Assembly: GCF_964019385.1 (NCBI RefSeq)
Contig: NC_088654.1
Span: 17,994,174 to 18,058,173, forward strand
Source of the DNA: Sycon ciliatum
Lineage: Eukaryota > Porifera > Calcarea > Leucosolenida > Sycettidae
Reading direction: 5' to 3'
DNA: 64,000 bases
The notes under the pieces were generated by a model. That model searched no databases. It had not been told where the DNA came from and saw only the letters and a list, made by a program, of their open reading frames with translations. Position 1 is the first letter of the stretch. Each line of letters begins with the position of its first letter. A program made the translations under genes and the position numbers. Below, one piece after another: positions 36,297 through 47,111 of this stretch.

Positions 36297-37689
36297 GTAC
36301 TGTCAGAGTTATAAGAATTGATAGAGACGTCACACGCGGTAGGACCAGTACGATCATTGTCGTAAAAGGATGCACCAGCGGTCCGCACAGTTACTATTAA
36401 AGAGCAAGAAAGGAGCACTAAAACGTGCCCTTTTCCCGTTTGTGTCACTCCCTCAAACCACTGAAAACGTGCCCTGATGGTCGAAAATCCAATATTTTTC
36501 ACGGCGACCGACTCCCTGTTGTATCGACCTTCAATGCCCCTGTGACGGCCCTGATCAACCTCTGCTGGCTTGGCTCAACTTCTGTCGTATCGCTCCTCAA
36601 TGCCTGTGACGGCCCTGATCAACCTCTGCTGGTTTGGCTACCCTATAGAGTATGTAGAGGTGATATTATACCCTCTATTGTTGCACCCACAACTGCAGGA
36701 AATCAGAGGCCGACAGCACTGCAACTTTCACGTGCGATTCTCAGCAAGGGTATGCTTGATAGGTGTTGAGGGTTATGCCGAATTGAGTCCTGTGCGAACT
36801 GGGGAATGCTCATAACAGGGGCACTGGGGTTAACCGCGCTGATGTGGGAGCACACCGATGAGTGGCAGACAGAGGAGAAAAGGAGGAAGACAGAGAAAAG
36901 ATGAACCATAACCAACAGAAAGGAGATTACGAAGGCTGGGGTGAGGTGGGTGATAGGTGCAACCACCTTAATGCCATGGGCCAATGATAATTATAGTTCC
37001 ATGGCCACCGAAGATGGTCAGTACTCGGATGTTGACCCAAGGAAAATATTAAATGGAAACATGGGAAATGGTCTATGGTGGGTGAGGGATAAAATTTGGT
37101 TTCGTTCGTGCACTCTAACGCATACCTTGTGCCCCCCCCCGTTTTCCTTGTTTCCACTTAGTATGACATAGTCCCACATCACAAAGTTGCTTGTACCGTG
37201 ATCTTCCTATGTGCAGGACTAGGGGAACTACTGGGTCTAGTTTAGACTGCATTCACTGGGCAAAGTCTGCAGAGCTGATCTGGACTAGGGGAACTACTGG
37301 GTCTAGTTTAGACGGTATTCACAGGGCAAAGTCTGCAGACCTGATCTTACAATGTTGTGAGCAGAGGAAGATTGTCGAAGATTCCCAGCGGCAAAGCCGT
37401 TATGAAGTTGTAGTCAAGTCTCCTGCATTGACCATCACCCAAAACACAGAATGCGCATAGCAAAGGCACCACGGCATCAGACAAAGCAGTGATGCATTAC
37501 CTAGGGATTGCCTCTGAAATACTGCACTCTTCTTTGCGAGGGGATTGGTAGATAAAATTAACAATTTCACTACATAACAGGTAAGCAAATTAGAAATGCA
37601 AGCTGTGCTGAGAGCCAGGGTCCGTTTTGTGCAATGTCACCGCATGAGCTAATTGTCAAGTATGTAACTGGTGGCGTTAGTGGACAATA

Positions 37690-38122
37690 GGGAGGTTTCG
37701 CTCTACGGAATTACGTATGAAAATAACGTAGGAACTGCACGGAGATTTCATACGTAAAAATCAGAGCTGCTGGGTTTCGCTCTACGTGATTTACCCACGA
37801 CTGCTAAACACGCGTTGTTGCTTTGGAGACACGTTGGCTGCATGCGCCCACCGCATGCACCATGAACCGAAACCGCGCTTTCCATCTTATTTTGCACGTG
37901 GTGTACGGTGTGTGTACCTTGTGTTTCGCGCGGCTTGAACGTTGCCATGGACAAATGCGGAAAATGCGAAAAATATTTCAAAAAGTCCTACGGAGGACCC
38001 AACGTAGGAAAGAGCTTTCCTACGGAAATCCGTAGAGAGATTTACGTATGAAAGCTGCCCTTGCTCCCCGGCGAGTACGACATACGGATTTTCATACGTA
38101 ATTCCCTAGAGCGAAACCTCCC
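37690..38122. mobile_element. MITE with 31-bp inverted ends
   Basis: 433 bp, ends gggaggtttcgctctacgga and its near-perfect complement, flanked by TA. It interrupts an older dispersed repeat (gtggacaa / ctatagcgtaac) whose uninterrupted relatives occur at about 9360 and 35970. Confidence 0.8.
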
Positions 38123-38417
38123 TACTATAGCGTAACTTGTAGTTTCCCGGGCACGACTTGAAACCGACACCTCTTGTATCTCGATCATTGTCTTACACCA
38201 ACCCACTATGCATCCATGCAGAATGTTTGACGAATTCTAGGTTTAGCTAGCTGCAGTATTGTCTTGTTAAAGTGGATAAATCCGGTTTTCAAATGGGGTC
38301 AGTTTGACTTTCGATATTGACAGTAGTGATGGGTCATTTATCATTCATGTGTTTCGTGAGATTATATGAACTTGTTCGCCTGTAAAAATGCATGTTACAG
38401 CTATTGCTTGTCCTCAC

Positions 38418-38489
38418 AGGATAGTCAGGAGTGGTGTACTGGCAAACATTTCAGGATGTAGCGACGTCAGACGATTGAAACCAAAGTCA
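38418..38489 (-). CDS. Gene 1 LRR exon (most 3' LRR found)
   Basis: 72 bp, acceptor ccag and donor GTGAGG, phase 2-2. Encodes DFGFNRLTSLHPEMF and an ASTPLLTIL end. No further LRR-like exon was found between here and the EGF exon, so this is the likely last repeat before the stalk. Confidence 0.82.
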
Positions 38490-38620
38490 CTGGAGCAGAA
38501 ACAAAAAAACCCAAACCATTTCAAATAAATGACAATGCTATGGATCATCTATACCTGAAGTGCACATACTAAGGACAAAAGAGTGTTTCCTACAAAAATC
38601 AATAATTATTGAGAATACTA

Positions 38621-38757
38621 CAGTGCTGGGAACTGAAATCCGACCCCTGAGCGATGCGTTCACATTCTAGCATTCTAGCGTCGTTTTTACTAACCCTTGT
38701 TGTGTCTTTGCGATGTGAACGCACCGCTCAGGGGTCGGATTTCAATTGCAAGCACTG
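38621..38757. mobile_element. Short palindromic MITE
   Basis: 137 bp, TA flanks, arms of about 46 bp starting CAGTGCTGGGAACTG and sharing gaaatccgacccctgagcg. Ends 130 bp downstream of nothing coding; it lies between LRR exons 38418 and 40129. Confidence 0.78.
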
Positions 38758-40128
38758 TAGATAGATACATGATTGCCATTGCTTTCCTTTTCTCTCTCTC
38801 TCCTCCTGCGCAATGCAAACAATAGAAAATGCTCACGGGACCTAGAACTGGTCAACAAACCGCAAGCCCAATGATTCCGCGTTGTAAAACCACTGCCTTT
38901 GTTACAGTAGGTGAGTGTGATACGCATTGGAGAAGTGTGTCACTGACTTTCTAGTATATCTAATACTGGTAATGCTGCAACATCTCAGGTTAATCAATTG
39001 TGGTGGATCCCATCATTATGCTAGGCATGCACTTTGAAAAGGAAGATTGATTGGTGGCAGGCCGCAGTAGGGCTGAGCCACAGAAAACATGTTTACTGAC
39101 ACTCGTACCTTGGTTATCAGACCCCTGAAGCCGGTTCCGGGAACTTCGGTCTACTGAGCACCCTTGGGTGGAAATATGACTTCTCTTTTGTCATATTTAG
39201 TGTACATGTAAATAGTGACGGCATACGCCATATCTGTGGCCTTTTCTCATCCAAACATCAAAATGTTTGTGATTCGGAGTTACGGACATTTCAAAGTTAC
39301 GGTCAGTGGCCTTGTCCCAGATAGCCCAGTTAAAGAGGCACAAGTAAAGTTATGAGTGCCGTTGTAGTCCTCCGTAAATCATTGTCCAGCTGCCAGCCTA
39401 TCTGGGGTGCTCAAGACCTGTTTGTGTGTTATGGACAGTAGCGTGACGTCAAACATGCACTTACAATTCGGTAAGACTAGGGTTACCGTTGACTATGCCA
39501 TCATGCAGATGCCCTAGTAGCAGATTGGCGTGTCCGGAGCTGTGAACAGCACACGTCGATTAACAAAGGAATCGCCATAAGGACTCATGGAATGATGGAG
39601 TTACGAAGGTTTTAGTAATTAATAATATAAGATCGAAAGTCTGCAGGCCGGTAATGAAGGGATAAACTAAGTTCTCAAAAGAAAATACTGAAAGACGTTC
39701 CTACTACTTTCAAGCGGAATTAAGATCTATTGGTATCATGTTGGCATCTTCACAGACCTGCTCCAGAGCCGGGTCAGCCAGGTGTAATGTTATGTTTGGA
39801 CAAATAGTACCGTGTCACTTGTGATCCGTATGGGAATACTTTGGGAAGTAGTATACATATGCTACATATACAGTCCGAAGATATTTAAAGCTCCCCGGTA
39901 TACATGCAGTTGACTAGCTGCACTTGAACACACCTGGTTTTGAACCGGTTGGACGGGTTCTGTCAGGTACAAGTGCACCCGGTTGTTTAGAAACCCTAGA
40001 GCAGACACTGCTTCAGTACCGCTGACCTGCGAAAAATGACTAATTCACAATTACCATAATCATGCCTTCCTAGAAACATACGCTCTTTCCAAGTGGCACC
40101 AGGCTCAAGGCATACGTGCATAACTCAC

Positions 40129-40200
40129 AAAACTTCAAGCTTCGAGAGCTTGTCCACTATTCCCAGTGGCAGGGAGGTCAGCTTGTTCTCATCCAAGTAT
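40129..40200 (-). CDS. Gene 1 LRR exon
   Basis: 72 bp, acceptor gaag and donor GTGAGT, phase 2-2. Encodes YLDENKLTSLPLGIV and a DKLSKLEVL end. Confidence 0.87.
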
Positions 40201-40334
40201 CTTCATCAAGAACACAAGGTACACGACCAAAAAGACCAGGACACAGTGTTAGAGAGCAATTTGTGTCACTAAGGTGACCGAAGGATGTACCCAGAGTGCT
40301 GACAGTGCTCAACACCACAAAGGCAGAGCGTAAT

Positions 40335-40448
40335 ACACAACAGAACAACAAGGACAATCAAGGCTTGTTTGCTGCTACTTTAAGTTTCATGCTCACGCAA
40401 TCATCAGGGGACATCTTAGCCTTGATTGTCCTTGTTGTTCTGTTGTGT
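40335..40448. repeat. Hairpin with decayed hammerhead in loop
   Basis: Perfect 30-bp arms (acacaacagaacaacaagga onwards) at 40335-40364 and 40419-40448. The 54-bp loop, read on the minus strand (40371-40412), has CUGAUGA, a UGC-GUGA-GCA stem II, GAAA, CUUAAAG and UA|GCAGC, but stem I no longer pairs. The right arm recurs at 46336-46361, beside a sister motif. Confidence 0.6.
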
Positions 40449-40679
40449 CACTAAGGGCGGCCCCCAGAGGGGTCGTGAGAGTGCTGTAAGGTCGGCTACA
40501 AGCCGATAGTCGAGCGAAGACCTCCCTCCCCCTCCCAAACTCAATCCCGCGTGCACTTCTCATTATCTTGACCTGTTGTGGATAGCTTTCAGGTGTAAAA
40601 AAGATTCATTATTCACTGGTTTGAGGGAAAGACAAATAGGATTCATTATAATAGCTATTTCTTCCCTAGGATGGGTGAT

Positions 40680-41530
40680 CTGCAGGGAGTCAGCACCAAC
40701 AACAAAGGCAACAACTGCAAATCACCTTGTCAAATGTTACGCTAGGGGAAGTGGAAAGCACCAGATGCCTAGGAGTCGTTGTTGACAATAAGCTGTCCTT
40801 TGACCAACACATTAACAATGTCGTCCGGAAAGCCTCACGGAAGATTGGTGTACTGCGCCGATCTTTCCGCCAGATGAACCTGTTTTCCCGCCGTACTTTC
40901 GTTGTCGGTGTTATTCAGCGTGATCTAGAATATGCTCTCCCTGTATACCTTTCGTTTATATCCGCTAAAAATAGAAACAAGCTAGCCTCACTTCACCGGC
41001 GCGCTGTACGAGTTGCTTGTGGCGCATCACCCTAAGCTAATATCACGCCACTTCTTCACCACCTCATTGTTTCCTCTTCCCAATATCGATCAGTATTTTT
41101 GTTCCTTGTATTCATTTTCCACTGTTACTGTATTAAGCCGGCTGTTTGCTTGCAGTCCCTCTTTCCCATCTGTACGTCTACCCGAACTACTCGCGGCTCA
41201 ACAACCCATAACATGATTATCAATCGCTATAAATCTATGTCTGGCTTTCTGTCCTTTTCAAGTAAATCGGCTCTTGTTTGGAATTATTTACCAGACGACC
41301 TGAAGTCCTGCACTACTATCGCAGATTTCCGCGTCAAATTGGCTATTTGGCTAAAAGACAGCTTAACTCTTAATCATTGTTGTGATTTGCTTTCAAGCAA
41401 TGTGCATAATCAATAATTGATGTTGCTGTTTTTGTTTTGTTTTTTTGGTTTCCCGTTCTCGGGGCCTTCTATTCGGTACTCTTTGTAGTTGTACTTCTGT
41501 ACTGTTGAGCTATCCGAATTCAAATAAACA
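40680..41530 (+). pseudogene. CR1-like LINE 3' fragment
   Basis: Frames give STRCLGVVVDNKLSFDQHIN and RKASRKIGVLRRSF, a frameshift, then SALVWNYLPDDLKSCTTIAD, the usual C-terminus. The 3' end is attcaaataaac, as in the element at 2681-4651. No catalytic motifs remain. Confidence 0.78.
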
Positions 41531-41734
41531 CTAAAAAAATCTGCGAAATACGGTGGAGGCCAAATTTGGAAATATTGCGAAGGTAAAATAAGGCTTCCAG
41601 CCAAAACAAGATGACTGTGATAGATACTAGTGAACCTTGTGATCAACGACATTCGATTGAGTACGAGATGAGTGACATTATTTGCCAGTTGTCGCTATTC
41701 GTGAGGTTTAAAGTATGCAGTCCAATGGTCACTA

Positions 41735-42127
41735 CAGTCCATTCAGAAAAAAGATGATATCCAACTGAGCTTTTGGCCATAAAAGGGTCAAATTTTTGAG
41801 TTTTCGTCACAATTTTTTTGGCAATCCCCCATGGAATGCTCTTCCAATTGTGTTTTTGAAGTCTATTTCTCCAAAAAGCAAGCCATAACAAGAATAGGAT
41901 TTCGGCCAGGTTTAGCCCCCAAAGCACTGAATTGGGTAAAAACCATGAAAATCCAGGCCGTTCACTCCACTTCCATAACAGTACATTTGCGGTTCGAAAC
42001 CCAGTTGAGGTGCCTTTTTTGGACCCTTTTTCAAGTTTCGAATCGCGCGGCCCTGCACAGTGTACCACAAAATCGCCAAACACGGGAGCTCTCCAGAGCC
42101 AGTGCTCATCTGTTTCTGAATGGACTG
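41735..42127. mobile_element. Tc1/mariner-type MITE, copy 3
   Basis: 393 bp, ends CAGTCCATTCA / TGAATGGACTG with TA flanks, interior homologous to copy 2 without the hAT insertion. Confidence 0.78.
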
Positions 42128-42183
42128 TAGGTAAGAAGAGTTTGCCCTTATTCATGAGTTGTTGAGAAGTGCACATGACTTAC

Positions 42184-42255
42184 ATTAAAGTAAGGTTGGT
42201 CAGTTCATCAAATAAACCTGATTGTAGGGAGGAGATAGCATTGTCACGAATGTAC
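42184..42255 (-). CDS. Gene 1 LRR exon
   Basis: 72 bp, acceptor ttcag and donor GTAAGT, phase 2-2. Encodes YIRDNAISSLQSGLF and a DELTNLTLM end. A Tc1/mariner-type MITE (41735-42127) ends 56 bp downstream of it. Confidence 0.87.
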
Positions 42256-42830
42256 CTGAAGTAGTCATTGAAAAAATATGTAGACAGTACGTTATGACTT
42301 GGACTGCGGTAAAAAAAAGTAAATTATCGTGTCCGTTCCCGAAGGGAACTCACGACGGCCGCTAACACCCGATAAACCCTATGTTTGCAACCCTACGGTT
42401 GCTACGGACTGCGGTGAGTTTTGCTCTTGTAGATGCGGCAGTGCCGTGATTGCCTTCTGCACAAAGCGTGCTTTAATCCCACAGTGCACACACGCTTGAG
42501 TCCAGAATACGTGATTCAAGGACTCTCAACCATAGAGTCTCATCGAAAGATATTTGGATTTCGCTGCGACTAACTCCCATAGCAGACAGAGGTGTTGCCT
42601 GGGACACACCGTCAGTTAGGGATTCTTGTTGTCATTCAATTTTTTAAAGAACTGCCTCCAATTTATGCCAGTTATTATTGTTACTGTACAATGTGGACAC
42701 TTTCCGAGTTTCCATGACCACTCATCTAAACTCACGGTACCCACGTAGTGAAGTCATCGCTCTCCAGTGTGCCTATTTACTGTTGAGATAATTATATTAT
42801 ATACATGTACATAGTGACAATTATCTCCTT

Positions 42831-42899
42831 GTGTGTATGTGTCTGTGTGTGTCTGTGTGTGTGTGTACGTGTGTGCGGACGATTGCATGTGCATATGTG

Positions 42900-42933
<34 letters not shown>

Positions 42934-43023
42934 TGTGTCTGTGTGCACGTGCGTGTATGCACATGTGTGTGTACGTGTGTACTTGTTACACTGTGTGTGT
43001 GTGTGTGTTTGTGTGTGTGTACG
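42831..43023. repeat. GT microsatellite in gene 1 intron
   Basis: Imperfect GT repeat of about 190 bp; frames through it are not genes. Confidence 0.93.
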
Positions 43024-43797
43024 TTTACACTGCCAATGGTTCAAGGAGGAAGATGTGCATTCACATATCAGTAGTTAAAATGTTTAAAAAAGAATTCATC
43101 CGCGTACATCAGAAATGGGTTGTGGACTACCAAATCCATGTGCATATCGAGACGAAACCTGGCTAATAATTGTGAAAACGTGCCCTACAAATAACTATCG
43201 CCCTATGTGGTATGATTTTGTTTGAAAACCTGAGGCGTGGAAAGTCAGTCCACAATGGCTTGTAATGACTAGGCTTTGAGAAATGAGCTCAACTGCTGAC
43301 CCTCTATTTGTCCAAAACAAAGCGATTTTTCGGTTTTCACTAGACGACTGTTGAGTACATTTGCCGTACTCACGCGATTAGAGCCTGAATAATGCCCTAT
43401 CCCGAACATTGCTCCAGTCTCTAAGAGGCAATGAAAGAATAAGCCCTCTCTTGAGTAGTGCCCCCCCCCTCCCCGAGCTTGTAACCAAGCGCATGTGCGA
43501 GGTTGGTGTTCTTTAGCTAATTTGCTTGTCCATGTCATTGCACTCGTGGTTACTTGATCAAAGGCGCAGTTCTGTCGTTTCGGTCGAGTCGTGATCGTTT
43601 ACAGTAAACTTTAAGCTCTGTTTTGCTTTGTTTTAAGCTGGATGATGTAAATGTACCAGCATTGAAAACAGTGCCCTCTCTTGAATAGTGCTTCGTCTGT
43701 GGATATGAAGGAAAACAGAGCCCCAGGGGCGCTAATCGAACGTAATGACATTGAAACTGGATGGGTACACTACTAACACCTGTATCAATAAACATAC

Positions 43798-43869
43798 AAT
43801 AGTTCCAGCTCGCCAAGTCCGTCGAAGATTCCTGATGGCAGACGTGAGATAGTGTTACTTGCAAGATAC
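43798..43869 (-). CDS. Gene 1 LRR exon
   Basis: 72 bp, acceptor gttag and donor GTATGT, phase 2-2. Encodes YLASNTISRLPSGIF and a GLGELELL end. Intact member of a tandem duplication whose second copy (44176-44247) has decayed. Confidence 0.88.
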
Positions 43870-44175
43870 CTAACACAGAAAATAACACAAGTCACATGCA
43901 AAAGTTCGTGAAAAATCAACTGTGGGATGAAGAATGACCATAATTATGGAGGAGATCTGAGTTTCAGCATGTTACACTTAAAAACCTTCATCCATGACGA
44001 TCATTCCACAATGGCTTGTAATGTTTATACTTTGATAAAAGAGCGCGACTGTTGACCCTGTTTTTTGGTACAAACAAAGCGATTAAGTTCAGTTTTGAGT
44101 AGAGGACTGTAGAGTACAATTAATGACATTGAAACTGCACGGAACCCTACGTTCACCTGAACGTAATAAACCTTC

Positions 44176-44247
44176 AATAATTCCAGCTTGCCAAGCCTAT
44201 CAAAGATTCCAGATGGCAGACAGGAGATTGTGCTAGTCGTAAGCTAC
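44176..44247 (-). pseudogene. Dead LRR exon of gene 1
   Basis: A 72-bp copy of the exon at 43798-43869, with homologous intron sequence on both sides. Two lesions: the first full codon is TAG where the sister has TAT, and the base pair after the exon is GA where the sister has the donor GT. The acceptor (gttag) is still present. Because LRR exons here are phase 2-2, skipping this one leaves the reading frame intact, so the loss is probably neutral for the receptor. Confidence 0.8.
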
Positions 44248-44342
44248 CTAACAAAGCAAAAGACACAGTCATAAGCAATGTTCACTGGTTTGAGGGAAAG
44301 ACACAAACGGGAAAAGTCTGAAGAAAAAAATTGACTGTCATC

Positions 44343-44403
44343 ACAAGAACTTGAACCAGGGACCCTCGTTTATAGCCAGCGATGCACTAACCATTGAGCT
44401 ATG
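44343..44403 (-). repeat. tRNA-like sequence
   Basis: Minus strand has an A box (tagctcaatggttagtgc) and B box (ggttcaagttc) at tRNA spacing, but the anticodon loop lacks U33 and the acceptor stem is not paired. Probably a SINE head or tRNA pseudogene. Confidence 0.5.
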
Positions 44404-44643
44404 GTATAGCTGTCATCCCAGCAGAGACCGTTCGACATTTTCTACAGACTTCGTAACACTTCCTGTGAATTCGGTTTGGTTGGCAAGTATACAGCAGTAG
44501 CCGCAGAAGCAGGAGGAGGAGGAATAGCAGCAGGGATAGCAGCAGGGATAGCAGCAGCAGCTTCACCACTAGCAGGAGCAAGAATAGTAGCATCAGCAGC
44601 AGGAGTAGAAGCATAGGCAGCATTTATCTCAGGGAAACTTACA

Positions 44644-44715
44644 GAACCCTTAGTCTATCAAGGCCTGAGAAACTGTCATTGTTTAGCACCACCAGCTTGT
44701 TTGATGTCAATGTCC
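44644..44715 (-). CDS. Gene 1 LRR exon
   Basis: 72 bp, acceptor cacag and donor GTAAG, phase 2-2. Encodes TLTSNKLVVLNNDSF and a DRLRVL end. Sister of exon 53870-53941. Confidence 0.87.
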
Positions 44716-45426
44716 TGTGTGACAAGAGAGAAAGAGAGAGAGACAGAGAGACAGGGAGACAGAGACAGAGAGACACACCGAGAGAGAGAGAAAATATGTT
44801 CCCGTATGTCACGTGATTGTCGCCTTGGAGTCGACCAACGACAGGTCAAACTACGCGCGCTTGAAAGCACGGTTCTGCCTGCTCAAAGGTGATGTAACTG
44901 GATCCACTGACCATCGTCAAGTGACGACGGGCAGAAATGTTAACGGATTCCAAGTGACGACGGGCAGGAACGGAATCCACTGCGTTCATTGGCTCACGAA
45001 CTTGGTGTGTGTTTCGTGAATACAAGGACAACGGAAAGAGCGAGTTCAGTACATGATTGTATGGTGTGCGCGTGCATGAAAGCTCTTCGGCTTGGCTACA
45101 CATGGGAAACACGTTCCATTCACTCATACTCGGGCAGTACCGCTGTTCATCCAGCCCCTGCCGCTATCGCGGTGCGGCCTAGATTCTGTGGTACTACCCT
45201 TGTACTCGTGCAGGAGTCTGTACATCTACTTTGGTGTCCTATTTGTACGTATTCTCTTAAAGCCTCCTATACTGGTAACCACAAAAACCATTACATCACT
45301 GCAGTACTGACGTATACACTCTGCTTGGACCAGCATGACTGTTCAAGGTACGTTCCGGCCTGGTTTAAATCTGGCTTTGGAAAATTATTTTTCATTGCTA
45401 TCAGTTTCGGCCTCTTTTTCTCTGTG

Positions 45427-45470
45427 CTGCGCTGATGAGTCCACAAAGGACAAAACAGTTCTGTCCGCAG
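45427..45470 (+). ncRNA. Hammerhead ribozyme motif with G12A change
   Basis: Stem I CUGCG/CGCAG, core CUGAUGA, stem II GUCC-ACAAA-GGAC, then AAAA where active ribozymes have GAAA, stem III CAG-UU-CUG, cleavage dinucleotide UC. All stems pair perfectly. The missing core G (position 12, the general base in known structures) predicts little or no cleavage. Confidence 0.75.
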
Positions 45471-45570
45471 ATTGAGTACATACGTACATACATACATAAT
45501 AGCGAGAGTTCACAAATACATACATACATACATTTGAGCACTCTCAGTAGGCTGCTCTAGTGCTGCTGCA

Positions 45571-45745
45571 TCGCGCAATGCCCACTACTTTTTGTAGTTT
45601 GAGCACTCTGGCGCTAGAGCGACGAGCTACCTTAATGTCTGTGGTGCCTCCTTTGCACCATGGCTGGTAACTCGGCCTATTTAGCTCGTAGCTGTACTGA
45701 TGAGGCCTTTATGGCCGAAACAGCTTGCTGTCTACAGCATTGGGT
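45571..45745 (+). mobile_element. Hammerhead-bearing short element, copy 1
   Basis: About 175 bp, from tcgcgcaatgccc to gcattggg, ending in an intact hammerhead and followed by catacatacat repeats. Differs at only a few positions from the inverted copy at 56981-57154. No ORF. It resembles the small non-autonomous hammerhead retroelements described in animals (retrozymes). Confidence 0.72.
45691..45738 (+). ncRNA. Hammerhead ribozyme, structurally intact
   Basis: Stem I GCUGUA/UACAGC (6 bp), CUGAUGA, stem II GGCC-UUUAU-GGCC, GAAA, stem III CAGC-UU-GCUG, cleavage after UC (45732). Every invariant core base is present and every stem is fully paired. Confidence 0.9.
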
Positions 45746-45917
45746 ACATACATACATACATACATACTCAATCTGCACAATTTACATACATACATAAATA
45801 CACACATACATACATTGGCGGTTAATCCACCCTCTGGAGAGATATTCATTATCATATATGCAGCATAACCTGCGAAGGCCAAAATAAAAATCAACAACAG
45901 CAACAACAACAACCTAC

Positions 45918-45989
45918 AATACTTCCAGTTTTCCGAGGCTCTCGAAGATTCCTGATGGAAAGCTTGAGAGATTGTTATCCGCGAGATTT
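45918..45989 (-). CDS. Gene 1 LRR exon
   Basis: 72 bp, acceptor attag and donor GTAGGT, phase 2-2. Encodes NLADNNLSSFPSGIF and an ESLGKLEVL end, a textbook LRR. The LPSGIF/FPSGIF type is shared with exons at 43798 and 40129. The intron upstream contains the 6.6-kb LINE with the LTR insertion. Confidence 0.9.
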
Positions 45990-46283
45990 CTAATAGACAG
46001 ACAGAAACCCGCATGACATAGTAATGAGAGGCTGGAATTCAACTGAAATGCTCTGGGGAGGATGAACAGGACGGTAAATTTAACTACCAGCGTGCTTCTG
46101 AGAAAATCAGGGAGTAAATGCATGATAACGACAATCTCCATGAGGTGAACAGGAAGGCTGAAAATTCTCAGTCAAGATTTTTGCTGTTTTGAATCATTCC
46201 TTACATTCCTTACATTCTCACACAGCTTTTTATACCACCCTCTCCTGGCATATATACCGGGATGGTCGGCACCCAATCTTCAT

Positions 46284-46325
46284 GTTGCCTGATGATTTCG
46301 TGAGCATGAAACTTGAAGTAGCAGC
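46284..46325 (+). ncRNA. Hammerhead-like motif, stem II weakened
   Basis: Stem I GUUGC/GCAGC, CUGAUGA, UUUCGUGAGCAU (stem II poorly paired), GAAA, CUUGAAG, UA. Sister of 40371-40412, which keeps stem II but has lost stem I. Confidence 0.6.
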
Positions 46326-46947
46326 AAACAAGCCTTGATTGTCCTTGTTGTTCTGTTGTGAATCATTCCTTAAAAATACATAGTTCTGGAAATATGATTC
46401 TCTATGCTTGACAGAATCTCCAAGTGCAAGGAATATGCTCAAGTAGAATCTGACATTAATTTTCATTCAAACTTTCCATGATTATCTGTGATATACACAT
46501 TCTCTACTCACATCCCTGATCAAGGCACGTTGCTAACATGACAGATCAATTTCTACAATAAATTATGTGTATCTGGAAGCCGAATAGGAAACTGCTATGG
46601 GTTTCTTAGCCTCTTGACTGTAGTCAATTTTCCCATCTTTTCAATACCGTAATCCACGCCCTTGTTCAAACGGGCAATCCTGCCCTTGTCGTTACCCTAA
46701 TAAAAAAATGGATTCGGAAAGAAGCAATGAACCTTGTGTGTTGTTTGTTTGGCTTTATTTAAAGTGGAGTTCCAAAACAGGCCTAAACCTAATGACAATG
46801 GTCCCACTGATAATAAGAGAAAAGAAAATATAATAATAAGCGGACAAACAGAACCAAGAAGAAGATACAGCTGTAGTTAGATAACTAATATGAGCACGGC
46901 AGCAGGGGAAAAAAAGTCACAAGCACGGCAACCGGGACGAAAGGAGT

Positions 46948-47091
<144 letters not shown>

Positions 47092-47111
47092 GTGAAGCAG
47101 ATGAGTTCATC

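Larger units (their letters stand above)
43240..44260. repeat. Tandem intron-exon duplication
   Basis: Segments around 43250-43365 and 44010-44125 share cacaatggcttgtaatg and nearby sequence, and both LRR exons (43798 and 44176) keep homologous flanks such as taatgacattgaaactg and acctaaca. The left copy has about 380 bp extra. Confidence 0.72.

Noticed and set aside
36289..36393. Extra exon of gene 1 (phase 1-1)
   Set aside because: It has an AG acceptor and GTATGT donor but cannot be placed between a phase-2 LRR exon and the bridging exon; kept only as a finding about donors.
39700..39800. Short minus-strand frame (TLHLADPALEQVCEDAN) as an LRR exon
   Set aside because: Not 72 bp, lacks the LRR pattern and splice sites.
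44343..44403. Functional tRNA gene
   Set aside because: A and B boxes are present but acceptor stem does not pair and U33 is missing.
45914..46141. LRR frame extending upstream past the acceptor
   Set aside because: The upstream residues (LSIR and before) are intron; the exon is fixed by the 72-bp length and attag acceptor.
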